Shown: positions 26,829 to 35,945 of the stretch, in pieces | How positions within the stretch are numbered: the first letter of the stretch is position 1 | Layout: every line of letters starts with the position of its first letter | NCBI RefSeq assembly: GCF_000337495.1 | Contig: NZ_AOIS01000057.1 | Span: 128,472-192,471 of the forward strand | Source of the DNA: Haloterrigena salina JCM 13891 | Lineage (GTDB): Archaea > Halobacteriota > Halobacteria > Halobacteriales > Natrialbaceae | DNA: 64,000 nucleotides | Reading direction: 5' to 3' | Notes under the pieces: generated by a model | Database searches by the model: none | What the model was told of the DNA's origin: nothing | Seen by the model: only the letters and a program-made list of their open reading frames with translations | Made by a program: the position numbers and the translations under genes

Positions 26829-29800
26829 TCATCGGCTCACCGAGGTGCTCGGCATCGAGTCGATTCGCTTGAGCGGCGGTTCCGGGACGTCGAAGGGGAC
26901 CGCGAACTGCTCGAAAGCCACCTCGTGGCCGGCGTCGGCCCACTTGGTATCCTCCGCGAGCGTGACCCTGATCGTCAGCCAGTACTCCGCACCCGGCTCG
27001 AGGTCGGGCTCGTCGAACGGGACGGTCGCGTCCCGCGTCGTCCCCGGTTCGACCTCGAGCGACAGGACGCCGTCCTGTAGCACCGTCTCGCCGTCGGTCA
27101 GCTCCCAGGTCGCCTCGAGAGCTGAGAGGGGCGTGAAGTGGAACCGGTTGTGGATCTCGACGACGCCCGCGACCGGATCGATCGGATCGATCCCGACGGG
27201 CTGGTGGGCCTTCTTCAGTTCCCACAGCTCCGGCTGCGGCGTGCGGTCGGCGAAGATCGTTCCGTTGATGCAGAAGGGGCTCACGCCGTACGAACGGAAC
27301 GTTCCCTCGTCGCGGAACTCCTCGAACGCGAGGTCGAGGATCGCGTCGTCGGCAGCGCGGTCGGACGCGAGTTCCGCGGGCGAGAGCGCGCGGTCGTAGA
27401 TGCGGACCGAGTCGAAGACGGCGTTGGACAGCCAGTCCCCGTAGCCGTCGGTGTGTAGCGTCGCGTTTCGCCCGACGTTGACCGGCTGGCGGGCGTGTCC
27501 GATCTCGCCGTCGTGCTCGGTCGTCTCGAGCAGTTCGCCGTCGACGTACAGTTGCAGTTCGGCGCCGGTGTGGACGCCCGCGACGTGATGCCAGGAGCCC
27601 GTCCAGTCGTCCGGCACCGGCGCGCTGACGGTGACCCACTCCTCGTCGGGGTCGTAGACGAACCACTCCAGCGTGTCCTCGTCGGCCATCTGGAGTGCGT
27701 ATTGGGTGTCTCCCTTCGTGACGTACGGATCCGCGCCGGTCCAGGGCTCCCGCGGCTTGACGACGGTCTCCACGGTGAGCCCCGGCTCGGTGACGTCGAG
27801 ACTCGGGTCCCTGTAGAGCTCCACCCAGTCGTCGAGTCCGGAGAGGGCGAGCGCGCTCCCGCGGTCGGTCTCGACGATCGAAGGGTTGCCGTGGAGCGCC
27901 CCGTCGTTCCCGGTGCCGCTCTCGTCGGGCGTGATCGTCAGGTCCTCGTACAGCGTCTGGTCGACCCAGTCCCAGACGAAGCCGCCCTGAAGCTGGTCGT
28001 ACTCGTGAATCCTCTCCCAGAACGGCTCCATGAGCCCTAAGCTGTTGCCCATCGCGTGGCTGTACTCACCCATGATCACCGGTCGGTCTTCGTCCTCGTC
28101 GAGCGCGAAACCCTCGAGTTCGTCGGGGCTGACGTACCGCGGGCCGATGATCGGCGCGAACGGTGCGACGCCGCCGTTGTTGGCCTGGTGGTAGAGGAAG
28201 CGCGTGTCGTCGACCTCAGTCGCGTAGTCGGCCATCTCGACGTGTGCGGGGCCGAGTCCGGCCTCGTTACCGGTGCTCCACGTGAAGATCGACGGGTGGT
28301 TCTTGTCGCGCTGGACCATGCGGCGGAACCGATCCATGAACGACGGATCGAACTCGGGGTGTTCGTTGACGAGTTCCTCGTTCTGGTGGGTCTCGGCGTT
28401 GACCTCGTCTTGCACGTAGAAGCCGTACTCGTCGGCCAGCGCGGCGAACTCGGGATCGTTCGGGTAGTGGGAGGTGCGGATCGCGTTGACGTTGGACCGC
28501 TTCAGCAACTCGAGGTCCTCGCGGATCCGCTCGGTCGTCATCGTCCGGCCGCGCACGGGGTCGTGCTCGTGGCGATTGACGCCCCTGAACTCGACGGGCG
28601 TGCCGTTGACGCGGACCTGTCCGTCGACGATCTCGTACTCGCGAAACCCCACGCGCTCGAGTTGGGCCTCGAGCGGCCGGTTCGAACCGGACGGAACGAG
28701 TTCGAGCCCGAGTCGGTAGAGATGGGGGTGTTCCGCGGACCACTTGTGCGGGTCCGAGACGTCTGTCTCGAGCGTGACGCCGACGCTGTCGCCGGCTGGG
28801 ACGTCGACGTCCTCCTCGAACGTCGTCACGTGATCGCCACCCGGATCGAACAGCTGCGCGCGGAGAGCGTACGAGTCGGGCGTACCGTTTCCGTTCGCTC
28901 TTCCGTGGTTCTTCCCGTTTTCGCCTCCGCGTTTCTTTCCTCCGCGTCCGTCCCCGTCTGCGTCCGCCGTCGAGAGGTCGGCGACTTCGGCGTCTATCGT
29001 AAGCGTCGCGTCCTCGTAGCTCTCGTCTACGTCGGTGCGAACGGCGTAGTCGCGGAGGTGGACCTGCGGCGTCGAGTACAGGTACGCGTCCCGGTAGATG
29101 CCCGCGAAGTGCCACATGTCCTGGTTCTCGAGGTAGGTGCCGTCCGACCACCGGTACACCTGCACGGCGACCGTGTTTTTGCCGGGCTCGAGGGCGTCGG
29201 TGACGTCGAACTCGGCCGGCGTCATCGAACCCTGATCGTAGCCGACGTACCGGCCGTTCACCCAGACGAAGGCGGCGGACTTGATCCCCTCGAACCGGAG
29301 GAACGTCCGTCGGTCGTTCGTCCAGTTCCCCGGCACCGTCACCGTCCGGTGGTAGGTCCCGACCGGGTTGATGGTGTCGGGTACTTCGGGCGGCTCGTAG
29401 GGAGTCATCGGTACCGGAACGTTCCGATACATGGCGTGGCCGTAACCCTCGGTCTGCCAGACAGACGGGACATTGATTTGGTCCCAGTCGTTGACCGCGT
29501 CGAAGTCGTCCGGCGAGCCGTCGGGCGTGAGCGACCAGACGAACTCCCACTCGCCCTCGAGCGATCGGACGAACGGAGACCGATCCCGTCGCTCGCTCGG
29601 CGACGCACACCGTCGGTCCCCAGCGAGGGCCGCCTCGACGGACGGATACGGGATCGTCGGGACGTGCGGTTCGGTCTGGTTCTCCGCGACCATCGCCGGA
29701 TTCTCGAGGTACGCCTCGAGATCGAGATCGCCCGGCGACCGATCGGGTATCGGGTCGTCCGTTCGACCGCCGGCCGCGAGGCCGGGGAGGAGGGCGACTC

Positions 29801-29888
29801 CCCCCGAGGCCAGCAACACGTTCCGCCGGGAGATCGGTACTGTACTATCGGCTGTGCTCCGCCGTGAATCGGGTCGTTCGCTTCCCAT
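26829..29888 (-). CDS. Secreted GH2 beta-galactosidase large chain with LamG insert
   Basis: This 1019-residue protein has a Tat-type signal (SRRNVLLASGGVALLPGLAAG, ~20-40), a jelly roll with DINVPSVWQTEGYGHAMY-like LacZ text, an Ig-like domain, and the GH2 barrel with FRGVNRHEHDPVRGR, acid/base Glu in STGNEAGLG (~542) and nucleophile Glu in IMGEYSHAMGNS (~607). A LamG-like domain (~656-840) is inserted before the barrel end FCINGTIFADRTPQPELWEL. Domain 4 follows and the protein stops at IDSMPSTSVSR, just where LacZ domain 5 would begin; that domain is the next gene. It would hydrolyse terminal beta-galactosides outside the cell. Start ATG 29888 lies just below a TATA-like element. Confidence 0.88.
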   Translation of the reverse strand: MGSERPDSRRSTADSTVPISRRNVLLASGGVALLPGLAAGGRTDDPIPDRSPGDLDLEAYLENPAMVAENQTEPHVPTIPYPSVEAALAGDRRCASPSERRDRSPFVRSLEGEWEFVWSLTPDGSPDDFDAVNDWDQINVPSVWQTEGYGHAMYRNVPVPMTPYEPPEVPDTINPVGTYHRTVTVPGNWTNDRRTFLRFEGIKSAAFVWVNGRYVGYDQGSMTPAEFDVTDALEPGKNTVAVQVYRWSDGTYLENQDMWHFAGIYRDAYLYSTPQVHLRDYAVRTDVDESYEDATLTIDAEVADLSTADADGDGRGGKKRGGENGKNHGRANGNGTPDSYALRAQLFDPGGDHVTTFEEDVDVPAGDSVGVTLETDVSDPHKWSAEHPHLYRLGLELVPSGSNRPLEAQLERVGFREYEIVDGQVRVNGTPVEFRGVNRHEHDPVRGRTMTTERIREDLELLKRSNVNAIRTSHYPNDPEFAALADEYGFYVQDEVNAETHQNEELVNEHPEFDPSFMDRFRRMVQRDKNHPSIFTWSTGNEAGLGPAHVEMADYATEVDDTRFLYHQANNGGVAPFAPIIGPRYVSPDELEGFALDEDEDRPVIMGEYSHAMGNSLGLMEPFWERIHEYDQLQGGFVWDWVDQTLYEDLTITPDESGTGNDGALHGNPSIVETDRGSALALSGLDDWVELYRDPSLDVTEPGLTVETVVKPREPWTGADPYVTKGDTQYALQMADEDTLEWFVYDPDEEWVTVSAPVPDDWTGSWHHVAGVHTGAELQLYVDGELLETTEHDGEIGHARQPVNVGRNATLHTDGYGDWLSNAVFDSVRIYDRALSPAELASDRAADDAILDLAFEEFRDEGTFRSYGVSPFCINGTIFADRTPQPELWELKKAHQPVGIDPIDPVAGVVEIHNRFHFTPLSALEATWELTDGETVLQDGVLSLEVEPGTTRDATVPFDEPDLEPGAEYWLTIRVTLAEDTKWADAGHEVAFEQFAVPFDVPEPPLKRIDSMPSTSVSR

Positions 29889-29913
29889 GCAGAATGGTAG
29901 ACAACGGCAAAGT

Positions 29914-29924
29914 AAATAATAAAA
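29914..29924 (-). promoter_or_regulatory. TATA-like element of the LacZ genes
   Basis: TTTTATTATTT on the minus strand lies 26-36 bases upstream of ATG 29888, fitting a leaderless transcript. Confidence 0.5.
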
Positions 29925-30108
29925 GTTAGTATTACAGTGATATTTTATATGATACGGGGAACGATCGTTCCGTCCGTTCCGGACGCTTCACCGATAGAAT
30001 CGTCCGGATGCGACGGGATCGAACATCACACGGACGCGATCGCTCAGGGGTACCAGTCAACCGAAACCTGTTACGAGGGGAACAGTAAAGGGTTCGGGCC
30101 GACCTCGT

Positions 30109-32595
30109 ATGCGTATGCAGTTTGAGGCACTCCGATCGGAACTGGACGGTCCGCGGGTTCGAACCGACGAGGGGCTGTTGAAACTTCAGGTCATCGACGA
30201 TGCCGTCGTCAGGGTCGTCGCGACGGAACGCGATTCGATCACCGAGCCGTCGGCCGACAGCCCGATGATCGTCGAGCAACCCCCTGCCGACGTCGACTGG
30301 TCGGTGACCGACGGCGAGACGACGGTCACGCTCGAGACCGACGCGCTCCGGGTCGACCTCGCGAAGGACACCTGCGCGCTCACGTGGCGCAACGCCGACG
30401 GCGAGCTGTTGGTCCGGGAGCCCCGCGACGGCGGGAAGGAACTCCGCCCCGTCGACGTCGCCGAACTGGCCGGCGAGAACGCCGCGACGCCGGCGGAGAC
30501 GCTCGAGCGAGGGGCGTACTCGACGAAGCTGTCCCTCGAGTTCGCCGCGGACGAGGCGATCTACGGGCTCGGACAGCACGACGACGGCATCGCGAACTAT
30601 CGCGGGCACGATCAGCACCTCTACCAGCACAACACGAAGGTAGCGATGCCTGCGTTCGTCTCCACGCGCGGGTACGGGTTCCTGTTCGATAGCTACTCGC
30701 TGTCGACGTTTCGCGACGACCGCCACGGCACGTACTTCTGGTCGGAGTGCGTCGACGAACTCGATTTCTATTTCGTCTCCGGACCGGAACTCGACGACGT
30801 CGTCTCCGGCATTCGCCGGCTGACGGGTGACGCGACGATGCTCCCGAAGTGGTCCTACGGCTACGTACAGTCGAAAGAGCGCTATACGAATCAGGACGAA
30901 CTCCTCGCGGTCGTCGACGAGTACCGCGACCGGGAGATTCCGCTCGACTGCATCGTCCAGGACTGGCAGTACTGGCCCGATTCGACGGCGGACGACCCCG
31001 ATTTCGAGTCGTGGGGCGGCCCGGAGGGCGACTGGGGGCGCTGGGGCCAGAAGTCGTTCGAACCGTCGCGATTCCCCGATCCCGACGCGCTGACCGACGA
31101 ACTGCACGAACGTAACGTGCGCCTGATGCTCTCCATCTGGCCGAACATGATCACCGGCGAGGACCACGAGGAGATGGCCGCGGCGGGCCACCTGCTCGGC
31201 GACGGCGACCTCTCGGCGCCCGACAACGAGGTTAACTACTACGACGTCTTCTCCGAGGACGCGCGGGAACTGTACTGGAACCAGGCCGAGGAGGGGCTGT
31301 TCTCCCACGGTATCGACGCCTGGTGGGCCGACTCGACGGAGCCGTACAACCCCGATTGGGGGCTCGAGGACCCCCTCGAGCCCGAACAGCGCCTCGAACT
31401 GATCGCGAGCGACTACAAGCGGGTCTTCGATCCGGCCTACACCAACGCCTACTCGCTCTACCAGGCGAAGGGGCTCTACGAGGGCCAGCGGTCGACGACC
31501 GAGGAAAAACGGGTGCTCAACCTCACGCGGAGCGGGTATCCGGGCCAGCAGCGCTACGGCGCGGTCACCTGGTCGGGCGATATCGAGGCGACGTGGGACC
31601 GCTTCGAGAAACAGATCGCCGACGGACTGCAGTTCACCGCCACCGGAAACCCGAAGTGGACCCTCGACATCGGCGCCTTTTTCGTCGAAGACAACACCGA
31701 CGACGAGTTCTACGCGAACGGCGACTTCGACGCGGGCCACGAGGACCTCGGCTATCGGGAACTTTACACGCGTTGGTTCCAGTTCGGCGTTTTCCTGCCG
31801 CTGTTTCGCTCGCACGGGACGAACACACCCCGCGAGATATGGCGCTTCGGCGAGCCCGGCGATCGAATCTACGACACGCTCGTGAAATTCGACGAACTGC
31901 GCTACCGATTGCTCCCGTACATCTACTCGCTGGCGGGGTGGGAAACCCGCGACGAGTACACGATGTTCCGCCACCTCGCGTTCGAGTTCCGCGAGGACGA
32001 CCGCGTCCACGAGATCGTCGACCAGTTCATGTTCGGCCCGGCGTTGCTGGTCTGTCCGGTCACCGAACCGATGTACTACGGTCCCGGCTCGACGCCCCTC
32101 GAGGGACGGGCAAAAGCCCGCGAGGTCTATCTCCCCGACGACGCGACCTGGTACGACTTCTGGACGGGCGAACGCTACGAGGGCGGCCAGACGATCCTCG
32201 CCGACGCACCCCTCGAGAAGCTGCCGCTGTTCGTCCGCGCGGGAAGCGTCGTCCCGATGGGACCGGTCGTCCAACACACCGATGAACGGCCCGACGCCCC
32301 GTGGACCCTGCGCGTCTATCCCGGCCGCGACGGCTCGTTCGAGGTCTACGAAGACGCCGGCGACGGATACGCGTACGAGGACGGGGAGTACGCGGTGACG
32401 CCGATCGCGTGGGACGAACCCGCCGGGAAACTCTCGATCGGCGACCGCGAGGGCTGGTTCCCCGAACTGACCGAGACGCGGGAGTTCCGGATCGTCCCCG
32501 TCGAGCGGGGCGTCGGCACCGGCGTCAACGAGGCCGAGTCGCGGACGACGGTCACCTACGACGGGAGCGAAACGACGGTCGACGTCGGCCGTTAG
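30109..32595 (+). CDS. GH31 alpha-glycosidase, probably alpha-xylosidase
   Basis: This 828-residue protein has the GH31 N-domain (YGLGQHDDGIANYRGHDQHL, ~155-175), barrel text LPKWSYGYVQSKERYTNQDE, IVQDWQYWPDS, and the nucleophile region DAWWADSTEPYNPDW (Asp ~408), then RSHGTNTPREIWRFGEPGD and the C-terminal beta-domains. The WWxDxTEP form of the motif is seen in a GH31 branch containing xyloglucan-active alpha-xylosidases. There is no signal peptide, so it acts in the cytoplasm on imported oligosaccharides. Start ATG 30109 (MRMQFEAL). It is divergent from the LacZ genes; alpha-glucosidase activity is the main alternative. Confidence 0.88.
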   Translation: MRMQFEALRSELDGPRVRTDEGLLKLQVIDDAVVRVVATERDSITEPSADSPMIVEQPPADVDWSVTDGETTVTLETDALRVDLAKDTCALTWRNADGELLVREPRDGGKELRPVDVAELAGENAATPAETLERGAYSTKLSLEFAADEAIYGLGQHDDGIANYRGHDQHLYQHNTKVAMPAFVSTRGYGFLFDSYSLSTFRDDRHGTYFWSECVDELDFYFVSGPELDDVVSGIRRLTGDATMLPKWSYGYVQSKERYTNQDELLAVVDEYRDREIPLDCIVQDWQYWPDSTADDPDFESWGGPEGDWGRWGQKSFEPSRFPDPDALTDELHERNVRLMLSIWPNMITGEDHEEMAAAGHLLGDGDLSAPDNEVNYYDVFSEDARELYWNQAEEGLFSHGIDAWWADSTEPYNPDWGLEDPLEPEQRLELIASDYKRVFDPAYTNAYSLYQAKGLYEGQRSTTEEKRVLNLTRSGYPGQQRYGAVTWSGDIEATWDRFEKQIADGLQFTATGNPKWTLDIGAFFVEDNTDDEFYANGDFDAGHEDLGYRELYTRWFQFGVFLPLFRSHGTNTPREIWRFGEPGDRIYDTLVKFDELRYRLLPYIYSLAGWETRDEYTMFRHLAFEFREDDRVHEIVDQFMFGPALLVCPVTEPMYYGPGSTPLEGRAKAREVYLPDDATWYDFWTGERYEGGQTILADAPLEKLPLFVRAGSVVPMGPVVQHTDERPDAPWTLRVYPGRDGSFEVYEDAGDGYAYEDGEYAVTPIAWDEPAGKLSIGDREGWFPELTETREFRIVPVERGVGTGVNEAESRTTVTYDGSETTVDVGR

Positions 32596-33159
32596 TAGGC
32601 CCGCGTCCGCTAGTCGACGATTCTCGGCGCGTTCCGCGACTGCGAAGCGCCGGCCCTCGAGCGACGCCGACGGCGCGTGACGGATCGCGCGGCGAGCGGG
32701 AGCGCCGACCGCGACGTGAATCGCAGCGCCCTCACTCGACGCTACTTTCGCTCGGTACCGACGAGGACGAAGTCCCGAACCTCCGACCCGCGTATCGAAG
32801 CGAAGAGACAGTCGCCGGTAGTAATGGGTAAACACATCATAATTAGAGTTGCGTATACCGGGATGGTGGTCGTTAGAAGCTGTTAGAGACCCTCTACCAA
32901 CAATATTCGAATAAACCGTTCATTACCAGACTGCGGTCGGCATCGTCACGGTCGAAATACAGCACAGTACTGCGGCCCCCTCGGATAGCGACCAACGCGA
33001 CACTGAGACAGAGGACTGATCGATAGCGGCGAATCGTGTCGGCGCTGAGCCGGCGCCGAATCGCGCTCGGCTCATTCGCGGTTTTCGAAGGGGTCGATGC
33101 TCGGTCGCGCGTTGACGACGCCGCCGATGTAGCCCAGGAGAAGGACACGAACAGCACCA
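32596..33159. other. Intergenic, no gene seen
   Basis: No protein-like frame, RNA or repeat stands out. The right part leads into the decayed IclR gene, whose missing helix-turn-helix would have been encoded here. Confidence 0.4.
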
Positions 33160-33604
33160 GTTCCAGCGGGTACGTCAGGTACGACGGGTGCGTCATCATC
33201 TACGAGGCGGAGGGCGAACGGGCCGTCTCCCTGGATACGTTCGTCGGTCGCCGGGCGCCGATGCACTGTACGGCCCTCGGGCAAGCGATGCTCGCCAACA
33301 TGTCCCGGGAGCGCGTCGCGGAGATCATCGCCGAGAAAGGCTCCCCGCGGTCACCGAGGAGACGATCACCGACGGAGAACGGTTCTTCCGACACCTCGAG
33401 ACGGTGCGGGAGGACGGCTACGCGACCATTCGCGGCGAGCGGGTGCCCGAACTCGGTTCGATTGCGGTTCCCGTCAAGAAGAACGGTACCGTGTTCGGTG
33501 CCGTGGGCGTCTGCTGTCCGATGTCCCGAGCGAGCGACGAGCGGTTCGAAGAGGAACTTCCCAAGCGCGTTCTCGAGGCCGCAAACGGATCACGCTCGAT
33601 TTGA
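33160..33604 (+). pseudogene. Decayed IclR-family regulator
   Basis: The effector domain of an IclR protein is readable in two frames: VIIYEAEGERAVSLDTFVG and HCTALGQAMLANMSRERVAE in the first, then PAVTEETITDGERFFRHLE and GSIAVPVKKNGTVFGAVGV in the second. The switch is at about 33340, where GGCTCCCC replaces an expected GGCCTCCCC, a one-base loss. The DNA-binding domain is absent upstream. The gene is therefore dead. It lies between the GH31 gene and an aldehyde dehydrogenase remnant, so a former regulated catabolic unit has decayed here. Confidence 0.75.
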
Positions 33605-33915
33605 AGTGCAGCGGAGCGACAGATACGATATTGTCGTACGGTCGGTTCCGGCTCCCGCGTTCGGCGGTTTCAGATCTCCTTCCGGTGATTCGTTGCCGAC
33701 GACGGTCCGATTCCACGGGCGACGGAAGACGCGCGGTCGACTCGAACGTGGGCCGCGGGTACTGACGTCGACGCGATCGGGTGCAGAAAACGAGGCGGAT
33801 CGACGTCTGGCTTCAACTTCGATTACACGGGTACTTCTGTAAACAATTCGCTGAGAAGACCGGTGCTCCTACGGAGTTTCTTCCAGTGGTGCTCCTGCAA
33901 TTCCCTCTCGAGTCC

Positions 33916-34170
33916 TGCGTGTGGTTTTACGCGCCAAACGATCGTCCGGCTACCTCGCTCAACGCCGCCGTCTTCACGACCGATTACGAGCGTGCGCTCG
34001 CGCTCGCGCTCGCCGACCGGATCGATGCGGGTGCGGTCCGCATCAACGGCGCGCTATCCCCGGGACTTGGTGATATCCCCTTCGGCGGGAACAAGGATTC
34101 GGATATCGGCCGCGAACGGCTCGACGCTTCGATACACGTCATGATGCGGACGAAGAGCATCGTGCTGTAG
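33916..34170 (+). pseudogene. C-terminal remnant of an aldehyde dehydrogenase
   Basis: The readable part (LNAAVFTTDYERALALALAD, DRIDAGAVRINGALSPGLGD and IPFGGNKDSDIGRERLDASI) is the last ~80 residues of a NAD-dependent aldehyde dehydrogenase, including the characteristic GGxKxSGxGREG-type motif, here with Asp in place of Gly. An extra Ala-Leu pair appears within ERALALALADR. The catalytic Cys region and Rossmann domain are gone. A lactaldehyde or related dehydrogenase is possible given the deoxyhexose context, but this cannot be shown. Confidence 0.75.
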
Positions 34171-34273
34171 TCGAATCGGTACCGACTCTCGCTCTCTGAC
34201 GGCGATCCGAACGCGCGGTCGGCGACGCGATTTGACGCCGCGCTCGAGTCGGCGATACGATTAGCGGTTCGGT

Positions 34274-34423
34274 TCAGGCACGTGAATCCGGCGGCATCAG
34301 GTATGCCGCGTACTGGCACTCCTCGCAGTTCAACACGTTCGAGAGCAGGAACTCATGCCACGAGATTCCTTTCCGAAGACTCCCGCCACAGCGCGGACAC
34401 TGAGTGGGGTTTTCGGGCACCAT
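34274..34423 (-). CDS. Small CPxCG-type zinc-finger protein
   Basis: A 49-residue protein starts at ATG 34423 and contains two CxxC knuckles: NPTQCPRCGGSLRKG (Cys ~9 and ~12) and LNCEECQYAAYLM (Cys ~33 and ~36). The layout, CPxCG near the N-terminus and a second CxxC about 20 residues later, matches the very small zinc-finger proteins common in haloarchaea, several of which act in regulation and stress responses. The frame is clean and codon use is haloarchaeal. It lies alone, near the decayed regulator. Role unknown. Confidence 0.7.
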   Translation of the reverse strand: MVPENPTQCPRCGGSLRKGISWHEFLLSNVLNCEECQYAAYLMPPDSRA

Positions 34424-34999
34424 TCTTCATCTACGGAGGTAGACTACGTGCCCGTACATAAGAATTGGTATTTGATATCATACCACAAAGAAGGCAAGAG
34501 ATCGGTCGGAGCGGAACCGAGTTTGAGTATCGGCCGTGCAGTTTCGGGAGAAAGGGTCAATTCGTTTTCGAAAGAAGCCGCGTCAGACGCGTACAACGAA
34601 AACTCCCGGCGGAATCCGGGACAGCCGCGAGTACTAACGGGGATGACCGGACCGGTCAGCAGTAGCGGTCAGCTAGCCGGCACTCCCGTACATATAGAGA
34701 TTATATAACGTTATGAATTCTTTCCTGATTGTATCGAGTATTAGAAGATGGTCGAATCTATCATCAATTCAAAACCTCCGAAGGGCCCGTTCCGACGGCA
34801 GTGAATACGGTATCGGAGCGGCTACCGTCGCGAGGACAAGAAATCGGATTTTCGGTCCCAGCAGCTATCCGGGTCCACCACCGATTTTCTATCCACAGGT
34901 ATAGCTGCGGGCACCCGCCGTACTCAGAGAGGGGACTGTTCGAACGGACGCCGGTTCGAATATCGGCTGGAGTCCTCGGAAGGGGTAACGAAGAGACCG
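34424..34999. other. Intergenic, no gene seen
   Basis: AT-richer than its neighbours, with no convincing frame. It contains the upstream region of the zinc-finger gene at its left end. Confidence 0.4.
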
Positions 35000-35215
35000 T
35001 TACGCGGAGCGTTTCCGTTGGAGCGACCGATACTCCGCGCCGAACTGGATCCGATCGTTCCTCGAGAGTTCGATATCGTTTGCCGCAAGCAACTCGAGCA
35101 TTCGCTCGATATCGCATCCGTACCACATCGCGAGGACGCGGACGTTCTTCTGTGCGTAATCGTAGTTGCGCGCGAGGACCCGCGGATTCAACGGATCGAC
35201 CGTGATCGACGTCAT
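35000..35215 (-). CDS. Small conserved-looking hypothetical protein
   Basis: A 71-residue protein from ATG 35215 reads MTSITVDPLNPRVLARNYDY, followed by AMWYGCDIERMLELLAANDI and ELSRNDRIQFGAEYRSLQRK. Composition and codon use are normal for a haloarchaeal gene, and a TATA-like CATAAATC (plus strand 35241-35248) sits 26-33 bases upstream, so it is probably expressed. The helical middle could be a small DNA-binding or protein-binding domain, but I recognise no family. Confidence 0.55.
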   Translation of the reverse strand: MTSITVDPLNPRVLARNYDYAQKNVRVLAMWYGCDIERMLELLAANDIELSRNDRIQFGAEYRSLQRKRSA

Positions 35216-35945
35216 TGTCTCTCTAATTGGTATAGAGTGACATAAATCTAGGGAGGCGGAGACGCCGGTTCGTCGGCGACAATCAATTGCCTGGTCGCGA
35301 TGAGCGGCAAATCCTGAGAGGAGGATGCGATTTGCGACGGTTCTCACCGGAGAAGTTCAGTTCATCGCTACGGTATTCCGCGTTTCCTGAGAGAGACCAA
35401 TCCGGAAGTAACACATTGCTGTGAAAATAGCGTTCAACGAGTTTTATCTGTATTCTGGAAAGTAATATTCTGAGAGTGGTTCAAAATAGTATTCAGTAGT
35501 AGTGGTAACAGTCGAATAGCAAGGATTTTAATGTCAACTCAATTAGATATTATGGATCCGCTTCCCCAGCACGCTCGTGTAGCGGCGGTATCGCTCTTCC
35601 GCTGATCGATCGAGGCAAAGTGAGCAGTTATCCCGAGACTATCGCCCGGTAATACGATCGTATGAACCAGCACTCAATAATTCCCAGTTCGGTTCTAGTG
35701 CATCACAAATACCTAACTTGTATATAATGTTGAATTATCGTCTCTAGAATGTTGTTTCGGTCGACGCGTTTCGTCCGAATAGATGACGAACGTGATAGAT
35801 ACGATCGACGTCGTATCGATACGGCGCCGACACGCGACACGACGAAATAGCCACTTCGAGATCCGGTGTGACTTCCGTGGCAGAAAAGTACTCGAGATCG
35901 TGACGAATCGGTAAACCTACCGTCCTGGACGGAAGAGAGTCGATA
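35216..35945. other. Intergenic, AT-rich, no gene seen
   Basis: This 730-bp stretch separates a small minus-strand gene from the FAH-family gene. Its left edge holds the TATA-like box at 35241-35248. The rest is AT-rich (notably 35400-35560) with no protein-like frame or clear repeat; it may be a remnant of deleted genes. Confidence 0.4.

Noticed and set aside
28056..29867. 603-residue plus-strand frame opposite LacZ
   Set aside because: Shadow frame; the LacZ motifs are on the minus strand.
29932..32835. 967-residue minus-strand open frame opposite the GH31 gene
   Set aside because: Antisense shadow of a GC-rich gene; the translation is Arg/Val-rich with no domain, while the plus strand encodes a complete GH31 enzyme.
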